Below the pieces are notes generated by a model that was not told where the DNA came from, did no database searches, and saw only the letters and a list, made by a program, of their open reading frames with translations. DNA of 64,000 bases, taken from the NCBI GenBank assembly GCA_000403255.2, contig KE159591.1, positions 431,216-495,215 on the forward strand. Direction: 5' to 3'. Of this stretch, positions 37,487 through 47,456 are shown one piece after another. Position 1 is the stretch's first letter, and every line of letters begins with the position of its first letter. The stretch comes from Lachnospiraceae bacterium 3-1. Its GTDB lineage: Bacteria > Bacillota > Clostridia > Lachnospirales > Lachnospiraceae. A program made the translations under genes and the position numbers.

Positions 37487-38632
37487 TTAATATTTTTTCT
37501 CAGGCATATGGTACATCCTGTTAAACTCTGTCTTAATATTTTCAAGCCTTGCCTGATCCTGTACGCGCTGCTGCCTTGCATTTTGTTGAATCTGCCTGGT
37601 CTCATCAATACCATTTACAATGGTTCTCCAGGTTGTCTCCAAGGTCTCAATCTTAATAGAGCTTCCAGAAGCCAGCCGCGCGGTCATCTTAGACTGTTCC
37701 ACCGTATTTCTGGCATTTTTCAACAACATTTCATTGGTCTTTTCATCCAATGCAGACATGGCTTCCGCCTGAATTTTCTGCCTCTTTAGCATAATCGCCT
37801 GTGCCAGCGCCTGCTTAAATACTGGAAGAGTAATAATAAAGGCAGAATTGATTTTCCTCACCAGGTTCATATTGCTAAATTCCATGGTTTTAATCATGGG
37901 AATGGACTGCATTGCCACGCTTTCCGCCGTCCTTAGATCCTGAGTTCTCTGCTCTAGCATCATCAATGCCTGCTGCAAGCTCTGAATCTCAAACTGGATG
38001 GAATTGTCCCCACTCATCTCCATATCCGCCTGCCTCTTTGCAATGTAATCCTCCAATTCCCGGCATCCCTGCTCTCCAGCCAGAATATATCTTACCAATT
38101 CATGATAATAATTCACATTTGCCTCAAACATCTGCTCCAGCTTACGGTTGGACTGTTTGATTTCCGATTCATATTGCTTAAGCTGCACATAAATCTTATC
38201 TACTTCTTCTCCCATAGTATGATACTTGGCAAGAATTTTATCCAACTGCTTCCTGAGATTCCCGAACATTTTTCCAAACAGTCCAGGATTTTCTTTTAAC
38301 TCCTCAATGTCAAATTTAGACATGACCTTCGCCAAGGTATTCAACATTTCACTGGAATCATCCAACTGGGACATATTCATACTGTTTAATACCACATCTG
38401 AAGCCTTGGAAATCTCCTCTGCCGCCTCCGATCCAAAAGACACAATCGTCTCAAGGTTGTGAACCTCTATGGCGCTTACAAGAGCATCCACCTCAGCGGA
38501 ATTGGTCAATGTGTCATTCATCTGCTGCCTGTCTGCAACAATATCATACTGCTCTACCACCTCAATCTCATTCTTAGTTCCTGGCGCCGCCTGTTGCGGC
38601 TGTACCGCTGTTTTGCTAAAATCAAGTCCCAT
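37487..38632 (-). CDS. TelA/YceH-like toxic anion resistance protein
   Basis: A 381-residue soluble, mostly helical protein of the TelA family. It includes the conserved long helical region (LKENPGLFGKMFGNLRKQLDKILAKYHT as a landmark near residues 112 to 138) and the family ending with QNARQQR. TelA proteins occur with TerD in tellurite, colicin and stress-resistance clusters and may form membrane-remodelling assemblies; function is not settled. It overlaps the YceG-like gene stop. A start at MGLDF (38632) is preferred, with GAGGTAG upstream. Confidence 0.9.
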   Translation of the reverse strand: MGLDFSKTAVQPQQAAPGTKNEIEVVEQYDIVADRQQMNDTLTNSAEVDALVSAIEVHNLETIVSFGSEAAEEISKASDVVLNSMNMSQLDDSSEMLNTLAKVMSKFDIEELKENPGLFGKMFGNLRKQLDKILAKYHTMGEEVDKIYVQLKQYESEIKQSNRKLEQMFEANVNYYHELVRYILAGEQGCRELEDYIAKRQADMEMSGDNSIQFEIQSLQQALMMLEQRTQDLRTAESVAMQSIPMIKTMEFSNMNLVRKINSAFIITLPVFKQALAQAIMLKRQKIQAEAMSALDEKTNEMLLKNARNTVEQSKMTARLASGSSIKIETLETTWRTIVNGIDETRQIQQNARQQRVQDQARLENIKTEFNRMYHMPEKKY

Positions 38633-38637
38633 ATGCA

Positions 38638-40914
38638 TCAACTACCTCTCTTAAATATTTTATCACGCCATGACTGACGTGAATCTTTCTTCAAAACCCT
38701 GCCAAAATCCGGTACTTGTAAATCATACATATACTCACCGATCTGGTGCTCTTCCATTGGCTTCCCATTGAAAAATTTTTCTATGTTCTGATATCCAGTG
38801 GGAATAAAAAACAACACGTCAAACCCAGCCAGATTTAAAAAGGATGTCAGGATAGAATCCTCCAAGGTCATCCACTCCTCTGTGGTATTGATGTAGATAA
38901 ACTTAGGATTTTTCTTGGTAAAATCAAACCTTTGCATCATCCGCAATATCTCATTTTTCAAGTTGAGCACAACCGCTGCCACAGTATACTCCATTCCATT
39001 CTCAAAGGTTCCTTTGATAATTCTTTGATCAATCAGTAATTGCAGCTTATCTAAGATATGCTCCTGTATCTCTTCCCGCAGAAAGCCATATTGGTAACTG
39101 GAATGATTTTTGATTTTCCCCCGTTGCAGTTTCCCATTTTTCAAAAACTCTGTCACATAGGGCTTTACCGGGTTACGTTCCGTGGAGCTTAGATAAGGAA
39201 TCTGCCTTACCACCACTGTATCATCCGCAATCAACCTCTTTATCTCACTCCAATACTCCAAAATCCCAGTTTTTACCCCGGAGATTTTTGCAAAAATGAC
39301 TGGAACATTCACAACCTCTTCTATTGTGCTAAAATTAGGTCTGTATTTTAATTCCTGATCCCACAGAATTGCAATTTCTTCATACATGGTCTGCAAGGTA
39401 ACTGAATTTGCTTTTTGATACTGATGGTTCCGGTAAATTCCTGAATCCTGATACATAATCGTATCTAATTCCCGTTCTGCATGATAAGCCGCCGTTCCCA
39501 TCCGTAATCCTGAATTATCTTTTGGAAAATTTTCCACTGCCATAGATTCTGGAAAATTCATTTCATAAAGCATCTTATCTTCCAAACAACATTTTGTATT
39601 GAGATTTGGATTTAAAATTAGCACATCCACCGGAAGTTTGGCCAAACACCGAAGAAACATGGATTCATTTTCACTCTTGCATCCCCCCAGATAGATAAAG
39701 CACCCAATATCAGGCATATTCCAATTACAAAACAGCCCTGGCTGATACCGTTTCAGCCAGCAAATGAGATATACTGCCTTGTTGGTAAGTTTATTCAGAT
39801 TCATTCCGAAAAGTTCTGCTTCCTCTAACATCACATCAAGAAATGCCTTGCGCATGATTCTTTGTAATTCCAAATTTCCAGAATAGCTAAGATTACTTGC
39901 CGCCAAGTCTGCCAACATCTGTCCCTTCTCAGAATAATTCTTCCTAGCCACTCCATTGATTTCTTCCATCGTTGGCCTTGGGATTGACTGTTCTGCAATC
40001 ACAACTTTCCTTCCGGTGTTTTTCAATTCCAGTTGAAATTGATAGAGCTCATTCAAGTATGTCAATTTATCTTCCACGCCATTGATTCTGTAAAAGCAAT
40101 TGTAAAAAAGATTGGGATCTTTTCCCCTGGCATTTGTTCCTGTCTTGATATCCGAAAGTCCCTTGCCCTCAATCCATGCATTGGTACAATTCAAAACTCT
40201 GGGCAGTTTGCCATAGAGACGCTCCTGGTCCTGCTCTTTTTTTGCTTCCTCCCGAAGTCTCCTAAGATTAAAGGTCTCTGGAAAAGGAACCAGGCTCTTC
40301 TCCTTCCATTCAAAAGAGAGCTCTGACTCTTTGTCCAGCTTTAAATAACTTGCATCGCCATGATACTGAAGAAGTACTATATCACACCCTGCCCGGGACA
40401 GGACAGCCATAAGCTTTAATTCATAATTTCCAATCTCGCCCTCGTACAATATTTTCGGAATGTGCTGCTGCCCCAGTTGATTCACCACCCGTTCAAATTT
40501 ATAATAAAGCCAACACATAAACTTGATATAGGTATTTTTCAGTATATTCTTATTCTTACCTGTTCTACGCATTTTGTCCAAGGTATCATAAATCGCCAGC
40601 GACACCTGTTCCCTCTGGTAATCCCTCATTCTGGGCAGCCATTTTTTTAAACCAGCAGAAATAAATCCCACGCTCATGGAGAAATCCATTCCCATGATTT
40701 CTTCATAATACGTCAGATGTTTTTCTTCGGGATTGGGAATCCTGCCTTCGATCACAACACCGGATGTCCTTGCCGCGTCATAATATTTTCGGATAAAATC
40801 ATGTATTCCTTGATTGTATCCTGTAATCCGATAAAAAAATACCCCTTGCTCTTTCCGGCTCCCCGGTTCCAGAAAATAATCATTGAGACTTTGAAGTCTT
40901 TTCTTTTCAAACAT
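38638..40914 (-). CDS. YceG-like component of Ter operons
   Basis: A 758-residue soluble protein matching the Bacillus YceG family (PF14266-type, described as a putative part of a biosynthetic module). Conserved landmarks are FFYRITGYNQGIHDFI near residue 26, a long central region with CFIYLGGCKSENESMFLRCL near 412 and LPVDVLILNPNLN near 434, and a similar arrangement at the end (FDVLFFIPTGYQNIEKFFNG near 715). The repeated D-V-L-hydrophobic patterns suggest duplicated domains. No enzymatic residues are known to me. It precedes telA by overlap, as in Bacillus. The start lies 18 bases after the rhomboid gene. Confidence 0.82.
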   Translation of the reverse strand: MFEKKRLQSLNDYFLEPGSRKEQGVFFYRITGYNQGIHDFIRKYYDAARTSGVVIEGRIPNPEEKHLTYYEEIMGMDFSMSVGFISAGLKKWLPRMRDYQREQVSLAIYDTLDKMRRTGKNKNILKNTYIKFMCWLYYKFERVVNQLGQQHIPKILYEGEIGNYELKLMAVLSRAGCDIVLLQYHGDASYLKLDKESELSFEWKEKSLVPFPETFNLRRLREEAKKEQDQERLYGKLPRVLNCTNAWIEGKGLSDIKTGTNARGKDPNLFYNCFYRINGVEDKLTYLNELYQFQLELKNTGRKVVIAEQSIPRPTMEEINGVARKNYSEKGQMLADLAASNLSYSGNLELQRIMRKAFLDVMLEEAELFGMNLNKLTNKAVYLICWLKRYQPGLFCNWNMPDIGCFIYLGGCKSENESMFLRCLAKLPVDVLILNPNLNTKCCLEDKMLYEMNFPESMAVENFPKDNSGLRMGTAAYHAERELDTIMYQDSGIYRNHQYQKANSVTLQTMYEEIAILWDQELKYRPNFSTIEEVVNVPVIFAKISGVKTGILEYWSEIKRLIADDTVVVRQIPYLSSTERNPVKPYVTEFLKNGKLQRGKIKNHSSYQYGFLREEIQEHILDKLQLLIDQRIIKGTFENGMEYTVAAVVLNLKNEILRMMQRFDFTKKNPKFIYINTTEEWMTLEDSILTSFLNLAGFDVLFFIPTGYQNIEKFFNGKPMEEHQIGEYMYDLQVPDFGRVLKKDSRQSWRDKIFKRGS

Positions 40915-40932
40915 ATACTTTTACAATCACCT

Positions 40933-41535
40933 TTAATATCTGTTCATCTTGTTCTTATTCATCACATATCCCAGAGCAGCCCCCACAACACCGCCCAAAA
41001 TATGGGTCAGGTTCGATATATTATCTTTCACAAAGATTCCATCGTATACCTGCTGCCCGATATAGATTACCGCCACCAGAATAAAAGTCAGCGGAATCTC
41101 CCCTTCTTTCATGCATGTGAAAGAGGATAAGAGAATCAATGCAAAAACTACCCCGCTGGCCCCCAGAAGCCCTACGCCTGGAAAAAATATAAAGTGAACC
41201 AACCCCGTAGTCAATGCAGTTGCCAGTATCACAAACAGCATATTGGAAGATCCATATTTTTCTTCCAGCAAAGGACCCACAACCAAAATCAACGTAATAT
41301 TTCCAAAAAAATGCTCCCATCCCGCATGTCCAAGCACATGCCCAAAAAACCTTATATACGTCATAGGACTTAACAATGAGGAACGGTATACGGTAAAAAA
41401 TGCCTGGTTGGTAAGACCACGGGTAACAAAATTCAATATCATTACGAGGAAACACAGAATGGTAAAACTTAAGATTACCGGTGAATTAAAGGAAACTTTC
41501 AGCTTTCTGTTTTCAGACATAGACATTCTCTCCAT
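40933..41535 (-). CDS. Rhomboid family intramembrane serine protease
   Basis: A 200-residue membrane protein with six predicted segments. The catalytic pair is present: the nucleophile Ser in LGASGVVFAL near residue 136 and the His in NLTHILGGVVGAALGY near residue 177. The oxyanion-side motif HAGWEHFFGN is near residue 75. It cleaves single-pass membrane proteins within the bilayer. It heads the Ter-type operon, with an 18-base gap to the YceG-like gene. Its partner substrate is unknown. Confidence 0.88.
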   Translation of the reverse strand: MERMSMSENRKLKVSFNSPVILSFTILCFLVMILNFVTRGLTNQAFFTVYRSSLLSPMTYIRFFGHVLGHAGWEHFFGNITLILVVGPLLEEKYGSSNMLFVILATALTTGLVHFIFFPGVGLLGASGVVFALILLSSFTCMKEGEIPLTFILVAVIYIGQQVYDGIFVKDNISNLTHILGGVVGAALGYVMNKNKMNRY

Positions 41536-41605
41536 TTCACATTATTTTTTAATTATATCGTTTCTTAGATATTATTTCAATGTGTTTCTGGAATTCTCTG
41601 ATAAT

Positions 41606-42408
41606 TTATTCTTTTCTATATTTTTCAATGATGCACTCATGTGCATCTTTTTTCTTATTGTAGCTCACTGCCACAAGAAGAATATCCCCTGTATAACTTT
41701 CGATCCAGTCAGTATAATTCTTCTCCTTAATCTGCCTGATTGCTCCTTCAACCGACTTATTCCACTTCAGTTCAATCACCATTGCCGGACAATCTACATT
41801 TTTCAATGGTAGATAAACTACATCTGCAAATCCTCTTCCGCTTGGCAACTCTCTAATCGGCTTCGCATAATAAGCCCGGGCAGAAAAATATGCAACATAA
41901 AGTGCACAGGCTAATGAATTTTCATCATTGTATTGAAGAATGGAAGATATATCTTTACGTGCGTTTGCCACTCCCTCCGCCACTGCGTACGCATCCATTT
42001 CCCAAGTGCTTTTTAACAGCTCTTCCGAACGATTCAGGGCTTCCATAAGATTCCCCCAGCCACCAACTTTTATGGCTCGTATAAATTCCTGGGCAATCTC
42101 CTGGTTTGGGATGAAAACTTTGTCTATCCGTTCATCATAAGTCAAATAACCAAGATGAACCAAAAGGGTCAGCACATCATCCTTCATATGAAATGTAGTC
42201 ATATCGTTCTGAAACGTAGTTGGGTCAACCTGGCACTGCCCTCCAGCCGCTTTCTATCCTTGTCCTGTTCCTCTTTCGATATATCCGGCTTCCCACAGGC
42301 TACCGCAAGCCCTGCAAATAAATCTGTGAATTCACTGCTTCCTGAAATAACAGGTTCCCTGGATTTACATAAATTCCCATATGTTCACCCTTCTTCGCTT
42401 TCATTCTT
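41606..42408 (-). pseudogene. AAA-ATPase-like/PD-(D/E)XK nuclease gene with a large internal deletion
   Basis: The upstream end encodes MGIYVNPGNLLFQEAVNS, the usual start of AAA-ATPase_like (PF09820-type) proteins. The downstream end, open from about 42202, encodes the last 200 residues, including VDPTTFQND-like context, DVLTLLVHLGYL and the nuclease motif region GRGFADVVYLPL and VIELKWN. About 300 central codons, including the Walker motifs, are missing and the joint is out of frame. These proteins are common multicopy genes in gut Firmicutes and Bacteroidetes, often near mobile elements. The C-terminal frame could be translated alone, but is unlikely to function. Confidence 0.7.
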
Positions 42409-42618
42409 AGGCAATTGCGCAATTTCTAAATTTTATGAATTTCATGCACAGTAAGAACAGTTCTACTTCTATTATAACCTCATTTCTTTTTTCCCACAAC
42501 CTACATTTTATCTTGACAGTGCCTTTCATCCGCATTACTTTAATATAGAAACATTCATGGTTTTCTCCTGTTAAGAGTTGCGTTGTGGCAGATGATTTTA
42601 TTATATTTTCGCTCTTTT

Positions 42619-43371
42619 TCACGAAAGTGGCAAAAATACCTCCTGCCGGATCCTTTCGCTGAGTGCAAACCTGAAATCCTGTACGCTTTCCCTACGGTAC
42701 TTTGAAAATGCTTCATCCTGGTATGGCAACAGCTTCATCGCGCAGTAAGCTATGTTGATCAGATTAACCAGCATTTCGATCCCTTTCCGGCTGCGTACCA
42801 TATAGCTGCATAGTAACCAGAAGGTTTTCTGCTCGTAATAGCCGACTTCAATATTCCATCTGAATGGGTACAGGAATAAAGGGATATCATCCATCCAGGC
42901 ACTCCCCATCTGGTTTAAGGGCGTTTTCTCCTGCCATGCACAAAATATCTGTAGCTGTGCTGGGAAAACCGTACTGAAGAACAGGCGCCTGCCATGTTTT
43001 GCAGGCCTGCCCCTTTTTCCGGTCGGCTGCGGGGCAGGGTCATAAAGGACAGAGTCATACCTTGCATTCCCAATCAGGCCAAGGTTTTGGTATTCATCCA
43101 CGAAAGAAACCAGATCCCCTTTTGTGTACCAGTTGTCACACAGGAGGATGACATTTTTCTTTTCCGCCAACTCAGGCATGACCTGCCGTACCATGGAAGC
43201 GGCAAGTCCCAGCTTGGACTCTTTTTTCTGCCACATCCGGTAGGAAAGCGGCATTTTGATGTCCAACAGGGAGAGAAGACTTTGAATGTCCGTATAGAGA
43301 ATACAGTTGAAGGGGAAATCACGATGAAGAATGGAAGTCCGGCGACTACCAAACAGGACAGAAGAAATCAT
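42619..43371 (-). pseudogene. DDE transposase, N-terminally truncated
   Basis: A 250-codon stretch with the C-terminal half of a DDE transposase of the IS4/IS701-like kind. It has the acidic-strand part VILLCDNWYTKGDLVSFVDE, the linker GKRGRPAKHGRR and the C-terminal RWNIEVGYYEQKTFWLLCSY with the catalytic Glu pattern. The N-terminal DNA-binding part and first Asp region are absent, and the upstream end abuts a fragment of a histidine kinase gene on the other strand. It is a dead insertion sequence remnant. The region 42409-42618 beyond its stop probably holds the rest of the element end; an open frame there has no family resemblance. Confidence 0.7.
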
Positions 43372-43479
43372 GGGCTTGGTCTTATGAATGTTAAAGCCAT
43401 CGTGGAGAAATACAGTAGAAATTATATCTGCAAGGTGGAGGTAGGACGTTACGCAACGGATCTTTTTCTTGTATCATAG
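43321..43479 (+). pseudogene. C-terminal fragment of a GHKL sensor kinase
   Basis: The last 50 codons read as the end of a GHKL histidine kinase of the AgrC/VirS kind, with the G-box NHGLGLMNVKAIVEKYS and a final strand up to ATDLFLVS. The rest of the kinase is missing, replaced by the transposase remnant. A terminator follows directly. It has no function as it stands. Confidence 0.6.
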
Positions 43480-43480
43480 G

Positions 43481-43533
43481 AAAAAGATCCTAAGGAATCC
43501 CTGGGCAAGCCCGGTATCCCTTAGGACCTTTTT
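43481..43533. terminator. Bidirectional terminator
   Basis: AAAAAGATCCTAAGG (43481-43495) pairs with 43519-43533 with one mismatch, with A and T runs outside. It closes both the kinase fragment (plus) and the fibronectin-repeat protein (minus, ending at 43538). Confidence 0.75.
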
Positions 43534-43537
43534 GTTG

Positions 43538-45766
43538 TTAAAATGTGGCGGGTATAGAGTAAAGCTTTGTCGTTGTCTTGCCGTTTTTTTCGGTTGATGA
43601 TATCCAGACAATGTTCCCATTAGATAATATGGGCTGAGAATCGCCGTCAAATACCATATTGGAATATTTTTTGGAGTAAATCTTCTTGCCGGTATCGCTG
43701 TATACTGCATAATTTAGGGTCATTTTCCCTTTCTGGGTAGTGGTATAAAGGATGGCAAAACGGTTATCCGATAATTTTACCATACGCGTTTCCCCTACAG
43801 TAACAGAGGTAGTTTTGGGATTATACGTTGTCAGCCACTTGAATGTTACCATCCCGGATTTACGGTCGGTAAGGGCAAGGAATGCATTATATTTCATATC
43901 ATAACCAAAACCGGAAATTTTTTTAATTTTATGATTGTGAGGTTGTGAAGTTCCGCATACAAGCACATTCGTGCTTCCGATTTCCATGCCTCCGACCTTG
44001 CATCCGGTAAAGTTATTGCCGCTTTCTCCTTTAAACTTTAACAATAATTTAGAACTTACTTTCTGCTGATCTGATCCATAGTCAGATACGGTTGTAAGCT
44101 GGATGCCTCGGGGAAAAGCGTCTCCGTGATCCAGAATATAAAGCGTGCTGTCTTTGAATTTAACAAACTGGTTAAAAGAATGGCTAACATAACTTTCGTT
44201 TGCTTCCGTTGCCGTCATCTTCTTAGTATTGATTTTAAAGGAGATATTGGACTGGTGGCGCCCGTCGAAGACTTCAAACATCAATCTTGAGGTCATCAGG
44301 TATAGGGTATTCCCTTGCATATCCATGCGGCAGTTTCCAGCATCAAAGGGTGTATATATTCCCTGAAAAGTATTATAAACCCCGCCTTTGATATTTGCTG
44401 TCTTTAATTTTTTCCATTTGTTGTTGTACTGAATTACCTTAATTACAGTTTTCTTCGTGCTTTCTTTCGGATTTTGGTATCCTACCACCACATAAAAATT
44501 GCCGTCTGTTCCTTGGTAAAACCCGCCCCAGACGTCATATTTGAGTTTAATCGTCTTTGTCTTTTGCACCTTGAAGGAAGAACTCAGGGTATAGATTTTT
44601 AAATTGCCGTTGTTCTGGACGCAGACTGCGTGCAGCTTGCCGCCTGACTGGTAGTAGTATGTCTGGTCAGGGTGCGACCAGGCTATGTATTCGTAATATT
44701 GTCCGTAGCCGTAAGAAGCTTTCTGCTTTATTTTACTGCATGTTACTTTTTTGACCTTGCTTTTTACAGGAATCATCTCGGACACGGATGGGGAGTAATC
44801 ACTTTTGCCTATTGCATTTATTGTAACCAATTTGTAGTAATATGGGATGCCCTTGCTGACTTTCTGTTTATAGGAAGTTATATTGCCGCTTTTTGCAGTA
44901 TAAATACACTTATATGTTCCATTTCTCTGGGTGGAACGATAAAGCATGTATCCCGTTGCTCCCTCGAAAGCGTTCCAGTTGACCTGCAGGCTACTGCTGC
45001 CGGATTTTTTCACGGAGGTAATGGTGGAACCCGCCATTTTTCGGGCTGTAAAAGGCTCTGGGGCTGGCGTCCAATCCTCTCCTGTTATGGTGCGCACATC
45101 ATCTTTTACATAACCGACAATTCGGTAATAATATTCCACGTTCCATTTTACGGGTAAGGTAACGCTGTTTGTGCCTGCGCTTGCTGTGTGAATTGTTTTG
45201 AATTTGCCATCGCTTCCTGCACGCTGTACATAGTAGCCACTGCTGCCGGGAATTTTTTTCCATTTCAAGGTAATGTGGTTGAAATCCGTCTGTTTGAGAG
45301 ACAAAAGCGAAGCTCCCGCCGGCACTACATAAATGCGTTGTTTGTAAGATGTCGTTCCAATTGAAACAATAATATCTGCGTAGCCGGCTTTGAAACACTC
45401 AAATTTGACTAATTCCCAATAATAGGCGCCGGCATCTAAAGTTGTTTTTTGACCTGACGTGATTTTCAGTACATTTGTGTTGGAACTGGAGACAGATACG
45501 GTAATGGGGCTGCTGGATGTATTTTGTCCGGCGTAGGCCGTGGAGCTGGTATTGTCTACATAGTCAGGACCGTAATATGCTGTGTGATATGGTTCTTCTG
45601 AAACAAATTCAAACGTGAGCTCCTCTGTCTGCTCAGCCATTCTTTTTGAAGCCTGCCCTGGCGAGACGAAAGGTTCATTGTCAGTAACATATGCTGCACC
45701 TGCTGGCTGTATGGCGCTTATCAATAGAAACGCTGTTAATAATAGGGCTGTTATTTTTCTCGTCAA
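43538..45766 (-). CDS. Secreted fibronectin type III repeat protein with a propeller-like C-terminus
   Basis: A 742-residue secreted protein. The signal peptide (KITALLLTAFLLISAIQPAG) ends in AGAA at about residue 25. Residues about 60 to 140 look like an Ig-like domain and 145 to 330 hold two fibronectin type III-like repeats (WKKIPGSSGYYVQR; WNAFEGATGYMLYR). The remaining 400 residues are repetitive beta-strands that could form a propeller. No anchor motif or catalytic signature is seen. The start is a TTG at 45764-45766, chosen because AGGAGG lies at ideal distance; an ATG 13 codons earlier lacks a site. A surface binding or matrix role is likely. Confidence 0.8.
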   Translation of the reverse strand: MTRKITALLLTAFLLISAIQPAGAAYVTDNEPFVSPGQASKRMAEQTEELTFEFVSEEPYHTAYYGPDYVDNTSSTAYAGQNTSSSPITVSVSSSNTNVLKITSGQKTTLDAGAYYWELVKFECFKAGYADIIVSIGTTSYKQRIYVVPAGASLLSLKQTDFNHITLKWKKIPGSSGYYVQRAGSDGKFKTIHTASAGTNSVTLPVKWNVEYYYRIVGYVKDDVRTITGEDWTPAPEPFTARKMAGSTITSVKKSGSSSLQVNWNAFEGATGYMLYRSTQRNGTYKCIYTAKSGNITSYKQKVSKGIPYYYKLVTINAIGKSDYSPSVSEMIPVKSKVKKVTCSKIKQKASYGYGQYYEYIAWSHPDQTYYYQSGGKLHAVCVQNNGNLKIYTLSSSFKVQKTKTIKLKYDVWGGFYQGTDGNFYVVVGYQNPKESTKKTVIKVIQYNNKWKKLKTANIKGGVYNTFQGIYTPFDAGNCRMDMQGNTLYLMTSRLMFEVFDGRHQSNISFKINTKKMTATEANESYVSHSFNQFVKFKDSTLYILDHGDAFPRGIQLTTVSDYGSDQQKVSSKLLLKFKGESGNNFTGCKVGGMEIGSTNVLVCGTSQPHNHKIKKISGFGYDMKYNAFLALTDRKSGMVTFKWLTTYNPKTTSVTVGETRMVKLSDNRFAILYTTTQKGKMTLNYAVYSDTGKKIYSKKYSNMVFDGDSQPILSNGNIVWISSTEKNGKTTTKLYSIPATF

Positions 45767-45840
45767 TTTCTCTCCTCCTAGTATAATAATGGTGTAGTCA
45801 ATCAAGACTACTTGTTTAATAAGTTTCTATAAATCAGATA

Positions 45841-46139
45841 ACAGAAGAAGGTGTTCTTCCTTCATCAGATGTTATCCAAAAATAATTATCATGTCTGACG
45901 GTTCCTGATAGACACCAGATGAAACATAAGGTATTATCCCTTAGGATAGGATAAAGAATGTTCACCTCCTTGGGAAGCTGATTTTCATCAGCCTATACCT
46001 ACAAGTGAGTCAATTAGTCCATTCGACAGGGTTTTATGTTTTAGCTGGTTGGGAACCGGAAGGCGATACCCGTATAACACGCTAGGTTGTGTACCTGCCA
46101 GATTGGAAATGGATTCCTATCAGAAAGGAGCTTTCACCC
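45841..46139 (+). ncRNA. Candidate IS110 bridge-RNA region
   Basis: The leader before the recombinase has several local stem-loops: GATAAC/GTTATC enclosing GAAGAA/TTCTTC (about 45837-45876), TGTCT/AGACA (about 45892-45914), TTATCC/GGATAA (about 45934-45954) and GCTGA/TCAGC (about 45977-45992). In IS110 elements of the IS621 type, the leader encodes a structured RNA that pairs with target and donor DNA. The location fits; the loops that would pair cannot be assigned here. Confidence 0.45.
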
Positions 46140-47456
46140 ATGCCAAACAAAGTTATTTTTAATCCTGAGGATCTATTCATCTCTGTTGGTATTGATGTCG
46201 GTGCTGACTTCTCATGGATGTCTATCGCACTTCCAAACCAACAGTTTGTAGGAAAACCTTATAAAATCCTACACAACAAAATGAGTTCCCTTACAACCGC
46301 TGTTTCTAAAATAAAAGAAGCAGAAGAGCTGTATTCTTTGGAAAGTCGCATTTTCCTGGAATCCACGGGAATTTATCATTACCCACTCTTCTGCTATCTT
46401 CGTGATAAGGGTTTTAACTGCTCAGTTATCAATCCTATCATCACTAAGAATAGCACAAATATCAACATACGAAAAGTACATAATGACCGTTTTGATTCTA
46501 AAAAAGCGGCTTTGGTTGGTTTGAAACCTGATTTAAAGGTTTCTCTCATGCCTTCTGACCTTGCTTTGAACTGTCGTAATCTATGTCGTGAATACTATGA
46601 CTTAATGGATAACCGCAGCGCTTACGTGAACAAACTCCAAGGTGAACTTCGCATGGCATTTCCACAATATCTTGGCATTTTCTCCAAGGTTACAATTAAT
46701 ACATCCCTTACCTTATTGGAAACTTATTCCTCTCCATCTGCTTTTATTGAAGCAGACAAACAAGAGATTATTGGTATCATCAAGTCAACTGCCCGTTTTG
46801 GGCTTACATATGCTCAAAACAAGTATAATGCCATTATCCAGGCTGCTCATGAAGCAAATGAGTTCGGTTACATCATTGACAGCAACATCAAGCGGATTCG
46901 GCTCTATATCAGCTTCATCCGCAAATATGATGAAGAAATCGGCAGCATTCTAGAAGCAATGCACGAACTCGTAAATGCTAATGAAGATACCGATTTTGTG
47001 AAACAGATTCACTTGATCGAAACATTCAAAGGTGCCGGTTTCTTATCTGCCATATCCCTCATGGGAGAGATTGGTGATTTTTCTGCATTTTCAAAACCAA
47101 AACAACTTTTTGCTTACTTTGGTCTTGATCCGTCAGTAAAACAATCCGGCAAATTTGAAGGTACCAAAATCCAAATGTCCAAAAGAGGCTCTGCCATAGC
47201 CAGGCGCGTTGTTCATACACTAACTTTACAAAGCATCAGTGTATCCCGTACAGGTGAAGCTAAAAATCCAGTACTCCGGGATTACTATCTCAAAAAATGT
47301 GGAGCAAAACCCAAGCTTGTGGCAATGGGTGCTGTTTCACACAAGGTATGCAACATAATATTTGCAATGCTCAGAGATAACAAGCCTTTTGAAATCATTA
47401 CTCCGCAGGAACATATCAAACAATACAATGCTGCTAAATGCGACATAGCTGCATAA
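46140..47456 (+). CDS. IS110 family DEDD recombinase (transposase)
   Basis: A 438-residue recombinase. The N-terminal RuvC-like domain has GIDVGADFSW near residue 12, FLESTGIYHYP near 72 and NDRFDSKKAALV near 110, giving the DEDD residues. The C-terminal transposase_20 domain has IETFKGAGFLSAISLMGEIG near 298 and SKRGSAIARRVVHTL near 345 with the conserved serine. It looks complete and in frame. The start used is at 46140, after AAGGAG; an upstream in-frame ATG (46089) lies in the candidate RNA region. Confidence 0.9.
   Translation: MPNKVIFNPEDLFISVGIDVGADFSWMSIALPNQQFVGKPYKILHNKMSSLTTAVSKIKEAEELYSLESRIFLESTGIYHYPLFCYLRDKGFNCSVINPIITKNSTNINIRKVHNDRFDSKKAALVGLKPDLKVSLMPSDLALNCRNLCREYYDLMDNRSAYVNKLQGELRMAFPQYLGIFSKVTINTSLTLLETYSSPSAFIEADKQEIIGIIKSTARFGLTYAQNKYNAIIQAAHEANEFGYIIDSNIKRIRLYISFIRKYDEEIGSILEAMHELVNANEDTDFVKQIHLIETFKGAGFLSAISLMGEIGDFSAFSKPKQLFAYFGLDPSVKQSGKFEGTKIQMSKRGSAIARRVVHTLTLQSISVSRTGEAKNPVLRDYYLKKCGAKPKLVAMGAVSHKVCNIIFAMLRDNKPFEIITPQEHIKQYNAAKCDIAA

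Noticed and set aside
42407-42622. 71-codon open frame between the two remnants
   Set aside because: It overlaps the transposase stop, has no ribosome site and no protein-like pattern. Likely a part of the insertion sequence end.
45773-45812. Promoter right before the fibronectin-repeat gene
   Set aside because: A TATACT word overlaps the ribosome binding site itself, leaving no room for a transcript start. The true promoter is probably farther upstream.
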